Origin: Dioscorea cayenensis subsp. rotundata
Taxonomy: Eukaryota > Streptophyta > Magnoliopsida > Dioscoreales > Dioscoreaceae
Length of the DNA: 64,000 nucleotides
Assembly: GCF_009730915.1 (NCBI RefSeq)
Contig: NC_052482.1
Span: 20,986,345 to 21,050,344 of the forward strand
Reading direction: 5' to 3'
Position numbers and translations under genes: made by a program. Within the stretch, counting starts at the first letter, position 1, and every line of letters begins with the position of its first letter. Shown here one piece after another: positions 35,601 through 46,598 of this stretch. Below the pieces are notes generated by a model that saw only the letters and a list, made by a program, of their open reading frames with translations, made no database searches and was not told the origin of the DNA.

Positions 35601-35782
35601 CCCGACTAAAAGGCATAGTAGTACGTGGGGTTTATATACAAATATATAAATCACCCATGTTTGAGTGTTTTTTCATGTATGGCCTAACAAAATGTATAAT
35701 TTACTCATAGATTTGTTTAGAACTTCTCCAAATATAATATCAAGTACGTTTTTCTGAAACAAAAAATTGTATAATTCTCTAC

Positions 35783-36035
35783 ACATTTCCTCTACTTTTT
35801 CAAATTTAACCTTTTAGTCCCTTTACTTTTAACTGTAACATTTCGGTCTCTCAAAAATTTTAATTTAGCCATGTCAGTTCCCCTAAACCCCAAACTCTAA
35901 CCCTAAACCATCAAAAAGGGTGTCTGACATTGCTCATTTAAACATAGTAGAGGGACTAAAAAGTTGCAATTTAAAGTGAGGGACTTAAAGGATAAGTTTG
36001 AAAAAATATAGAGACTATTTATAAAATTTTTTAAA
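35783..36035. mobile_element. MITE-like inverted repeat
   Basis: The left side CTCTACTTTTTCAAATTTAACCTTTTAGTCCCT pairs with the right side (complement: CTCTATATTTTTTCAAACTTATCCTTTAAGTCCCT). The two arms carry AGTCCCTTTACTTTTAA and its complement. It is duplicated at about 56974-57219. The target duplication was not determined. Confidence 0.5.
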
Positions 36036-36077
36036 ATAATTTAAATGTAAAATAATAAAAAATATCTTATATATATA

Positions 36078-36957
36078 ATTTTTTGCTTGATGGGGCCACT
36101 TTCGTGTCTAATCCTGATATAGTTGGTTACCGTGATAGTTGTTTATGCAACTCGAGGATGGCTAGGGACAAGGAGTGGTGGACTCTCATGCCAAATGGAA
36201 ATTTCACGGTGAAATCATTTTATACTATCCTGAATGATGGGGGCATGCATTGTCCGATTGCTAGATGGTTTTGATGCAGCAATTGTCTGAAGAAAGTCAA
36301 CATTTTCAATTGGTTGGTTTGGCAAAACAAGATCTTTTCTCTTGAAAATTTGGAGAAGCGCAGATGTAACAATCTCCCGACAGCTACTTGTGTGATGTGT
36401 CATTATGAGATTGAGTCTATAGATCATCTTTTTCTCCATTGTCATTTTACCTAAGAGATTTGGGAGTACTTTGTAGATTTATTTCAGCTGCATGTTCCAG
36501 CTGAGTCCATGTGTCAAATTTGGGGGATGTGGAGTTCCCGACTTAGGCCTGCTTTTAGAAATATGGGTGTTTGGATTGTGAAAGCTCTTGTCTGGAATAT
36601 TTGGCTAGCTAGAAATGATCGTATTTTTAATGCTAATGCTTCGCCCACTATTGCTATTATTGTGGAAAGTGAACAAATGATTTTATCTTGGTTTTCAGCA
36701 GGTACTGATGGATCCAGAGAGAAGTTTGAAGGCTCTATCAATTCTATTAGACGCAATCTGGAGTTTCTGGGACAACGTTCGAAGAAGCGAAGAGACGATG
36801 TGATGGCCGAGGAGGCGCATATCCAGATCCCAGGTTAGACCTTGTTGTCTTCTTCTGGTGTTAGGTGCTTGGTGATGGTCATACCTAGTTTTTCTTTTCT
36901 GTTCGGTTTGTGACTTTGGGCTTTTGTACCACATATAGTGGTATGTTCTTGTATATT
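36078..36957 (+). mobile_element. 5'-truncated LINE, zf-RVT region and C terminus of ORF2
   Basis: Starting near DGATFVSNPDIVGY the frame runs through MPNGNFTVKSFYTIL, a stop, WLVWQNKIFSLENLEKRR, CVMCHYEIESIDHLFLHC (the zf-RVT Cys and His pattern), a stop, then IWEYFVDLFQLHVP, VWNIWLARNDRIFNAN and RRNLEFLGQRSK, ending at 36836-36838. The two internal stops show it is dead. Its 3' untranslated tail is split by the CACTA element and resumes at 45804-45880, ending in an A-rich AAATAAA tail. Confidence 0.85.
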
Positions 36958-36975
36958 CACTACAAGAAAAATCAT

Positions 36976-37350
36976 AAATCGGCACGGTAAAATTGGCACG
37001 GAAATGGAGTTAAAAACCGTGCCAAATTAATTTTGGCACTGTATTTGGCACCAAAAATTAACCATGCCTATAGCACCGTCACAAATACATTTTGACACCG
37101 TTTTTTTAATACCGTACCGAACTTTGTCACTGTTTTCGACACGGCTTTTTACTATTGTGCCAACCATTGCCATTGATGTTTGGCACGGACTTTGATTCTA
37201 CATTTGGCACTATTTTGGCACTGTTTTATTGGTTCAATATTTGGCATGATTTTTAGCACGATTTTATATACTATTCTTTTTTTCACGGTATTTGGCACAG
37301 CTTTTAATAAAACTTTTTTGTTACAACTTTCGGCACGCTTTTGTTTAATC
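36976..37350. repeat. Left subterminal repeat region of the CACTA element
   Basis: Repeated short motifs GGCACGG, TTGGCAC and CACCGT, many with TTTGGCAC-GTTTT context, fill the first 370 bases. Such clustered motifs are transposase binding sites in known CACTA elements; here the role is inferred. Confidence 0.7.
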
Positions 37351-37552
37351 TGTGAAAAAAATAATTTATATGAAATTAATTTTATTTAATTTTTTTTAAT
37401 TACACTAGTTAAAAATTTTGAATTACCAAACAAAAATCATTTTATTGAACTAACAATACATATAGTATAACTATATGCATTGGAAATCATGTAGTATAAC
37501 TATACAAACACTTGTATCAAAACAACATTAAAACTCCATTCCACATGCAACA

Positions 37553-37897
37553 TTAAAATTCAGTATTGCAGCCTTGTTGCTGGGGAACAAACAAGATCCA
37601 GTCCTGGAATACTTCCGGGACTGTTTCATCAATACATTCTAATATCAAAACCCACTTAGTGAAGATATCAAGATCAAGATATTCAAAACAGAGAATTTGA
37701 ATAACAGTACTTCCTAATGCATACAATAGCCTTTCGATTGTATCGTAAGATGTATGATAGAAATAACCACCAAGGACAAAGATAATGTCCAGTCCTTGAA
37801 TATCGCCATTATCTTTAGCAAAAATCTGGTAATCTGTATCCCCAGGAATGATGCCAAATATATCCTGAATAAACATGTTACGGATGAGCATTACCAA
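37553..37897 (-). pseudogene. Captured fragment of an endoplasmic reticulum M28 metallopeptidase gene (ERMP1-like), second piece
   Basis: The minus strand encodes IPGDTDYQIFAKDNGDIQGL and LDIIFVLGGYFYHTSYDTIE, very close to a conserved block of plant ERMP1-like zinc peptidases. The sequence then departs from the family (a shifted frame after ERLL). No start, upstream exons or promoter accompany it, and it lies inside the CACTA element, so it is a transduplicated piece. Confidence 0.75.
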
Positions 37898-39954
37898 AAG
37901 TAGAGGACAACAATGAAAATGTTGTGAAAATGCATGAGAAACAGAATTTAAGAAGACAGTTTCCTCTCATAGAATAATGTTTGATTGAAAATCTACCAAA
38001 CCATTTCAAACTTTCATTTAAAACCAGTCTTCCTCACAGACGTTTCCACTAGGTATTAGAGACTGTAAAAAAGAACATGTTTACAGGTTGCAACAGAGCA
38101 AAACAATTTATTTAGAAAACCTAATTGACTTCTGAGAGAGAAATGAACTTGGGAAAAATTGAAGCCATGCATGATCAAATAAGCAAGAGAAACAATATAC
38201 CACTAAAATAAAAATTGGAAAAAAGTATCTCACTTTCCTTAGAAAATATTCAAATCCAACATTGATTTTTATTTTTACTAATAATAGAAATCTCAAAAAT
38301 CTGAGAGAGCTCCATTCATGAATTATAAATTAAATACAATATCCATAAAAATTTCCATAATAGAAAAAGTAAAAGTCACTGGAAAATCATCATCAAAGTA
38401 TTAAGCCAATAAATTAATAACAAGATTTCTATCAACTAAACTTTAAACCCATTCATACAAACACAGAACTGGACACAATAACAATGAATTCCAACAAAAA
38501 AAGTCAGCAAAAATCATCATCAATCTCTCACATACAAAATAAAAAATCTTTTTTTTTGTCAATAATAAAAGAAAACCATACTTTGTTCAAATAAAAATCA
38601 TTCATTTTCAGTAAAACCAAACAAATTGAAAAAGAATAAAAACAAACTTGTTATGGTATTCAGCAATGAAAGGGAAAGAAGAACTTGAGAGGGAGTCTTG
38701 ATGGGTGGTCATGGCCTTATGCATATGAAGAAGCCGATCACACAACCCATCTGTGCATCCCAAAATGGATGGAAGAAAACCCTAATTTTAAAAAGGTGGC
38801 TGGAATATTGTAAGTTAAGGAATATTGTAAGAAAACCATACATGTGCTTCTAATGCAACATGGATGGTTAAAAGGGAATATAGTAACTAGTTTGCAACAC
38901 AAAGATGCAAAATAAGATCACAAAGCTGCCACAATAAAATCCATAGGTCATAAAGGACAGTGCATTTTGTGTTAGAAATGATTATCTAGTTTGTTTCTAA
39001 GAAATGATCTAGTTACAATATTATTTGTAGTTTAATAACGGAATTTATCTTACCATGTTGATTAATTTACCATTTTAAGTCTCTAGAGAGAGTGAAGTTA
39101 TGGAATAATAATACCCACCACCAATAACAATCAAAGAAGTATGATCTAGGCCTACCACACCACCAATCATTTATTCAGAAGTAAAAAAAGTGATTTGATT
39201 AACTGGCATTTGCAATATACGAAATTGTAAGAATTCAAACTGCAAGAAAAGAGAGACCTAGGCTAACAATCACACAACAACAAGAATCTTTGGGAAAAAT
39301 TGACTTGAACCCTGCACACAATTTAACCATTTAAGTGTTGCTTGTTACCAAAAATAAACAAAAATTAAAATCGATTCGTGATTATAATTGATTCCATGGC
39401 CCTAGGAAGCGATAACACCTTTTCAAAAATAAGCTGCTTAGGTTATTCCATTGTATCGGATGTCATTTTTATAAGGAGCATGAGCAATCAAAATTGGTTA
39501 ATGTTGCATGAAAAAATCTGTTCAAAATATCACGTAAAAATTCATTTCGATGTGACCGGATAAAAGTGAATGACTGCATTTTTAACATTTCCATGCATTT
39601 CTGCCACTTCTAGTGAAATAAGAAAAGAAAAGCGAGAACACATAAGTATAAAGAAATTTGCATAGAAGACTAGCAAATGAAATTTGAGGTAAAGAAAAGG
39701 GAACTAAGCATGATGAGCAAAAATTGATAATGTTTTTACCAAAAGAAAAAAACTTCCTCGAGACCATTGAAAAGAAAAAAATTATTTGTCGCGGAGGGAC
39801 CTAGCTAGAATCAACTATTTGCCGTGTTGTTTTCGGGCATTGATGCTCGAAGTCAAAAGCAAAGAAAAAAATGAATTATTCAAGTATACAAGATAACTAT
39901 TCCCTGACTATTAAGCATGAATGGTTAATATTATTCAACTCACCATCATAGGAA

Positions 39955-40063
39955 CCACGATCCACTGTCACCGGGAGAACCGAGCGGACTATCAAAGTGA
40001 CCATTCACCATAGCGGAAGGATCATCATCCTGAGAATTCCTTGATGAGATCCTGTGATCAAAG
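39955..40063 (-). pseudogene. Captured fragment of the same M28 metallopeptidase gene, first piece
   Basis: Reading the minus strand after an AG acceptor: HRISSRNSQDDDPSAMVN followed by GHFDSPLGSPGDSGS. GHFDSPLGSPG carries the first zinc-ligand His and the Asp of the M28 active site. The next conserved residues are changed (GDSGSW where GDCGSC is usual). In the source protein this piece lies before the one at 37.7 kb, and the order and strand here agree, so a multi-exon segment was captured. Confidence 0.7.
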
Positions 40064-40917
40064 CTGAAATTATTGATAACACCTTATATGAAACTAATCA
40101 AAGAGGTTGTTGCAACTATTGAAACAAGGATCATTTGAAATGAGATTTTTTTCTAAAGGATTACATTTTGGCTTTTTATCCCATAAAGAAATTTATCGAA
40201 GTTTAAGCCAACTCTAGATTTTTATTACTAATTACATCGGAGATACGTAAATATTTTTTATATCGAGTTCATTAAGAAATTAGTGGAGATAATGAACATT
40301 TCTTTTAGTAGACGTGATGGGTAAATGATAGACTAAACCCCCACTTGTTTTTCTTAGTTCTTAACATTAATATTTGACTCCATATCTAGATGTGAGTTAT
40401 TTGCATAACTCTAATTTTTATTCTTTTTGGTAAGATGTTACATTAATAATCTAGTCTTTGTTGTTTACGTAAAAATTCAACTTTTTGTTGCTTTGTAGGA
40501 TAAGGTATGGTGCAACTATACTTATAATGAAGAAGTTTGATGCTTTGTGAAGTTGATGGAGCTAGTGCAAAAAAGTATAAGGTCACAATTGCACCATTTG
40601 TGCCACCAATTCTAATTGAGGATTGCCAAGAGCCGGTGGTTGATAACTATGGTCTCTCATCTATAAGGATGGTTATTTGAGGGTCAGACTAATGGGAAAG
40701 TTTATACATATATAAACTTCTGAGGGTTTTCAGGGTCAAATGCAATTATAAATTGACACGGGTGTATGCACACACACATATAAGATGTTCTTCTTTGTAA
40801 ATATATATATATATATATATATATATTTTCAAATAAGACTCTGTGAGGTTATATATATGCAAAATTCTTAGATATAAGCAATTATGGGCTTTTGCCAAGG
40901 TTTGCAGAAAAAGCCCA

Positions 40918-40953
<36 letters not shown>

Positions 40954-41589
40954 CATGCAATTATCGAGACTTTTGTAAGGTATAAATGCAAAAGAGGGAT
41001 GAAAGCAGGGCAAAGAAGCAGGACAATTTTGAAGATTGGAAACGCTAGAACATGAATATATACAGACAAGAATATGAAACACAATTTTCATATAATAATG
41101 CGAGTCAAGCATTAAAAAGACACAAAAAAATGCTTTTTGAATTTTTATTCATGGAAGTACACATATAACCTTACTTCTTTACTTTCTAGCGAGATAAAAT
41201 ATCTATTTGGAATCCATTATAATAATAAAAATCACTAACAGGGAAAAAAAAGAGAATTTTCTTTTATGAACAAAAAAAACTTCAGATATGATTCAGATTC
41301 TATTCACAAAGTTTGGAAAAAAGATGATAAAATTCTAATATCTTGAATTCAGCCCTATAACTATAATTAAGATTTAATTACGGAATGTTTATCACGAATG
41401 AAAAGAGCTCTAATGGTATCTCCGTGGAATTCGGACAAGCATCCAGAAGCCAAACCAAGAAAGTGTGTTCAGGTTGTTTATCCACATAATAAATCCCAAA
41501 GGAAACTGGAGATCAATGTAAGGTCACCACTTTTAACGCCATTAGACATCCAATTATTTCATCCACTTGTAAAAAAATCATCATACACG

Positions 41590-41690
41590 GCAACTTTCTT
41601 GGTTTTCTCGATTGGGACAAACTTTGCACCAATAGCTAGTGCAATGGGTGATCCAAATATAAAAGCCCTCGGCCTCGATTCCTAAGAAAC
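41590..41690 (-). pseudogene. Captured exon of adenine phosphoribosyltransferase
   Basis: The minus strand reads IEAEGF, then after a one-base shift IFGSPIALAIGAKFVPIEK. This is the highly conserved APRT block (normally IEARGFIFGPPIALAIGAKFVP) of the purine-salvage enzyme. The shift and the absence of neighbouring exons show it is a fragment. Downstream sequence to 41398 reads as open frame in places but I do not recognise it. Confidence 0.75.
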
Positions 41691-43845
41691 TCGAGACCAT
41701 CACCAAGTTAGTCATAACAATAATACAGCATCCCTAGAATAGTAAGAATGATATGGCTAGAAACTTGACCAAACACCAAACATATAAATTATAAACACTA
41801 GCACCATTACGCTCCGTATGGAACTCCCCAAGTATAGTGTACAGGTGTCAAAAATTTCTTCCCAATTTAAACATGCTACTTGCCTTTACAAAACTTTTTA
41901 CTAAAAATTAATCACATCAACTACAATATAAGCGAAGTTCGTTGATATTTTACTAGTCACTTTGTGCTATTTTTCCATGTTCGAGTGGAAAAGTTACATT
42001 TTAGTTAAGAACTAGAAAATAAAAGAAAATCTGAATTTAGCATAAAGAGGGGAACTTGGCCATATTTAGTAAATCTCTGAGATTACGCTCAAAGACAACA
42101 AGAAAGAAATGCATTACTACCTCACGAAGTCTCGACTCTCTACCAATTTTTCAAAGATTAAACACTTCTTGCCCAACAACTATAACAACTAATAATAACT
42201 ACAAATTCAAATTGATTACCTTTTTAATCTCGATCAGGTCTTGATGATGAAATTTCTTTCTCCTTCTTGTTTAAAAGCAACACTTGAACCTAATAACATT
42301 TCCGGTATACCACTATATGAGCACTAATCCCTCAATTTCTACCTAAACTTGTTCGTTTGAGAATTCAAAAGAATGATAAATTCAGTAAAAGTCATGAGTA
42401 ATATTACTATCAGCAATAGGTTACAATAACAATAATATATAGACAAGCAGTAAATAAAAGAAAGGATTCAGGAAACAATAAAAAGCAGATAGCGAGACAA
42501 CATGTTTAACAAGAGAACCATTAATTGCAAGATAGACAGGAACAATGGCATATAATTCGAGTTGATTTCGCAAGATATACCGCACCATAACCACACAAAT
42601 TGTCGCATATCATTATCATGTAAAAATTCAGCTACAAGGACACACTTGTCATGTTGATTCCATCAAATCAAACCATATCATATATCCAAAATAAAAGTCA
42701 CTTTTGGAAAGGAGATAATATCAACCAAAGTTATTTTGTGATTTTAAATAGACATCAATTTCTTAATTTGAGAATCATAAAATTAAAAAAATAATGTCTA
42801 TTTTAAATTCAATAAGATAAACCATAAGATTCCCATAACATCATAAACCCCTTAACAGATATCCACCTGCACAACATCCCATTCCATAACATAAAAAACA
42901 TGATTTTGAATTAAGAAATAAAAGAAAAACATAGAAAACAATATAAACCAATTTGAAACTTTGATTTAAATCTCAATAAAAACAATTGCTAATGTTACTG
43001 ATAATCTCAGTAAAAACAAACAAATTGAAACTCAACTTAAATTTGACATATTACAATAGAACAACTATACTTGACAATATAAATTACAAGGATGATAGCA
43101 TCATATGTAAATACAATTGAAACCAAGAAGATAATTCCCAAATCCTTAATTTACTAAAAGATTATTCCATGTGCACTTTCCAAATTTGGAAAGCGAATTT
43201 AACAATTGACCACAATAATTTTTCAATACCATGTTCGGATTAAGCATGCCCAAAAATATACATTGATAATTTGATCCCTAAAAGAGAAATAAACAAGAGA
43301 ATGAGTTATTTGTATCCCAAACAATATAGTATATCACATATATATGATACATATAATGAGAGAGAAATAGTTGATACCTAATTTTGTCCCCCAAACCCAA
43401 AAGCCTTCTCATGAATACTGTACCATCATTTTTCCCATTTCAACAAATTAGGTCCTGCAATTAAATAACAAATAATAAATTGTGCTTTTTTATGCTTCAA
43501 CAATTGAAAATTTCTGTTCATTTGATGTTCTCTTTCTATTTTCTGTTAGTGACTAACATCATCCAACAAACAAGAAAATGTTAGTTCATACTCATGCCAG
43601 ATGTTGATGCTGATAAATTATCCTCAAATGCATTCATGATGAAAGAAAACAAGATAATAAATAAAATAACAAAATTCTTCCCCATGTAAACAACAATGAC
43701 CAATAGGATTCGGAGTGACTACTTAAAAACAAAATGTCTGGATTAATTAGCAAACGTATTGAACTATGGAAATCAATGGAGATAGTGAACAGTTTGTACA
43801 TCAGATGGCTAGCAATCTATAAAAAAGATTATTAACTAACCTGTC

Positions 43846-44610
43846 CCCAGCTCACAAATTTGACTGCCAATGCATGGGCAATTAATAGGATCATAACAAT
43901 TTTAACCACCCTATTCTTCATCTGTTCCAATTCAAACTTATTTTAGAAAAAACACAAGAAAATAACTGACACAAGAACAAGATGACAACAATAATTCAGA
44001 AATCAGAAAATTGAAACCCCAAAATAAAATTATAAAAAAGAACCTTATAAGGAAGAGAGCTTCTCCACCACCATCATCTTCTCCTTTGAAAACAGTATTT
44101 GATACCTAGAATCAATGAACCCTAACCCTAGAAAAAGTTAATTAATCACCAAACCAACAGAAATTCAGAAATAAATCAATCAAAAGGTTTACAGATCACA
44201 ATACCACTTCGGAAGCACTCTAGGCCAAGATTGTCAACTTGCGATCAAAATTATAGTCATTTGTTAGCAGACCTAGAACTAAAACACCACAAAAATTAGG
44301 AAAAACTCAGAAAAAAAATTAGGTAAAGAAATTGCAATACTTCGATAAATCTCCGGCGAGGTAGGCATCGTCGAAGTTGAGGGCGTAAAGAGGATCATAC
44401 CTGAAATCCTCGAAATGGCAACAATGGTGATGATTGTCCGACATCCGAGACATCAGGCGGAGGAGCAATAGAGGTCGCCGATCGTATCCAAGTGAAGGAG
44501 GAGATGATGAGGAAGGCGGTCTGGTGGTCGTCGGCGTCACGATCGGCTGCGGACATGGAGGCGACTTGTAGGAATCTCGAGAGAGGGAGAGGATAAGACA
44601 AGCCGGTATT
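43846..44610 (-). other. Exon-like segments of an unrecognised gene in the CACTA element
   Basis: On the minus strand 44560-44395 starts MSAADRDADDHQTAF and ends at a GT donor, in GC-rich DNA that differs from its surroundings. 43925-43847 starts MKNRVVKIVMILLIAHALAV, a signal-peptide-like run, and ends CAG before GTTAGT. Both look like 5' exons of captured host genes. I cannot assign them. Confidence 0.35.
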
Positions 44611-44621
44611 AATTATAATTC

Positions 44622-44656
44622 CATCCGAGACATCAGGCGGATGGAATTATGATTAT
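44622..44656. repeat. Small hairpin that repeats a 19-base word of the captured exon
   Basis: CATCCGAGACATCAGGCGG occurs at 44441-44459 inside the exon-like segment and again at 44622-44640. The second occurrence is inside the inverted repeat ATAATTCCATCCG and CGGATGGAATTAT. This looks like template switching during element rearrangement. Confidence 0.6.
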
Positions 44657-44659
44657 ATA

Positions 44660-45760
44660 ATATATTATATATATAATATAATTATATATAATAATACAAG
44701 TATATATATAATTATCTTAAATCAAGAGTTTAAGTGTTTAACAATGTATTAAAAAATTATTGTATTTGTATTTTTTGCACTGTATTTGATACGGCATTAA
44801 TCAATTTAGTACTTTTAGCATTATACTTAGTACGATATTAATAATTTACTTATATTTATATTTTTTTGAGTGCAGGATTTGATCACGGTGTTAATATATT
44901 ATTATATTTATATTTTTTTATACCATATTTAGACGAGTATTAATATATTATTATATTTATATTTTTTTAGCGTAGTATTTGGAACCCAGTATTAATACAT
45001 AAATATATTCATATTTTTTAGTAGCAGTATTTAGATGCAGTATTAATATATTATTATATTTATATTTTTAGCACCGTGTTGTACGAGTATTAATATATTA
45101 TTATATTTATACTTTGGCACTGTATTAATATATAAATATATTTGTATTTTTGGCATGGTATTTGGCACGATATTAATATATTGTTATATTTATATTTTTT
45201 AGCACTTTGTATTTGACATTTGTATTAATAATTTTCTATATTTATATTTTTTTACGCGATATTTGAGTACGGTGTTAATATATTATTATATTTATATTTT
45301 TGGCACCGTATTTGGCTACATATTAGTATATTATTATATTTTTATATTATTGTAGCGGTATTTGGTACGAGTCTTAGTATATTATTATATTTTTATATTG
45401 GTGGCTACGAGTATTTGCACTGGAAGTAATATAATATAATATTTATATTTTGGTATGGTATTTGACATGGTATCAATATACTATTATATTTGTATTTTGG
45501 CACGACATTTGGCACAGTATTAATATATTATTATAGTTGAGTTTTTGGCACAGTATTTGGCACGGTAATAATATAATTATATTTTTTTAAAAATATGTTT
45601 GGAACTGCATTTGGCACTGTCATTTAAAATTATTAAATTTATATATTTGGCACGGTATTTGGCACGGAATTAAAAAATATTTTTAAAAAAATTCATATAT
45701 TTGACACTATTTCTTAGTTCCGTATCAAATGTTGTAACAAATTTGTCACGATTTTGTTTT
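44660..45760. repeat. Right subterminal repeat array of the CACTA element
   Basis: About 15 imperfect units of roughly 60-75 bases combine a GGCAC-GTATTTGGCAC-type word with TATTAATATATTATTATATTTATATTTTT. The motif matches the left subterminal region in the opposite orientation. Confidence 0.8.
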
Positions 45761-45803
45761 CGTGCCAATTTTACAGTGCCAATTTGAAGTTTTTCTTGTA
45801 GCG

Positions 45804-45880
45804 ATTATACTGTTGCTTTCTCCTTTTTCTTAATCAAAGTGATTTATTCACTTCGTCAAAATAAATAAAATAAAATAATT
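45804..45880 (+). mobile_element. LINE 3' tail, continued after the CACTA insertion
   Basis: After the right ATT, TACTGTTGCTTTCTCC continues to GTGATTTATTCACTTCGTC and an A-rich AAATAAATAAAATAAAATAA end, like the other LINE tails in this window. It completes the LINE that starts at 36078. Confidence 0.7.
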
Positions 45881-46598
45881 ACTTTTGAAAGTTGTAGCAC
45901 AGAAAAGTGTGGTCATCAAAATCGCAGGCACTTTGGATCTTATATTATATTTATTCAATACTAACATTAAGATGCGTGGTCCGTGGATTTTTTTTTTTTA
46001 AGAAATTTTACTGAACTATCATCTAGTTGCCTTTTTATTAGTTCAAAATTTGTGGTTAAAATTATAACACTTTTGTACTGTATAATCTAAACCGTTTTCA
46101 AAAAATATCAAAATACTTAACTCCGTTAATTTATACTTGAATTAATCTTTTTATCCTTATTTACATTCTTTAATTAAACATGTACTAATTAAGAATCATT
46201 CAAGTCTATTTTTAATGTGAATGGTTTTAAATATTATTCAAATAGACTTAATTTACGGTTTTAGTCGTAATACTTTTATAACCTATTATTTAAACTGTTT
46301 GAAAAAAAGTGCCAAAACATTCAACTCCCTTAGTTATTGATAACGTGGCATAAAAATAGATCTGAATTTTTTTTATCCTATTTACATTACATACTTTATC
46401 AAATATATATATATATATATATATATCAGCCTCTCATAGCAAATACAGTTAATGATATTCTGACAAGACTTTGCAAATCAGGAAGATGCAGGTGGCATTT
46501 ATTAATTAAACATTAATATATAGATAAAAAGGACATTAATACTCAATGTCACTGCGCCACCAATTTTAACATATATAAACCCTTTGGATTGAAGTTAT

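Larger units (their letters stand above)
36958..45803. mobile_element. CACTA (En/Spm) element, 8846 bp, carrying host gene fragments
   Basis: The left end is CACTACAAGAAAAAT and the complement of the right end is CGCTACAAGAAAAAC, so the terminal repeats differ at the second base. A 3-bp target duplication ATT flanks it (36955-36957 and 45804-45806). Subterminal arrays of TTGGCACGG-type words lie inside both ends, in opposite orientation. I find no transposase, so the copy looks non-autonomous. The interior holds minus-strand exon fragments of a metallopeptidase and of adenine phosphoribosyltransferase. It sits in the 3' tail of the LINE that starts at 36078. Confidence 0.9.

Noticed and set aside
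41398-41685. Plus-strand frame of 95 residues in the CACTA element
   Set aside because: The minus strand of its right part encodes the conserved APRT block; the plus frame is a shadow.
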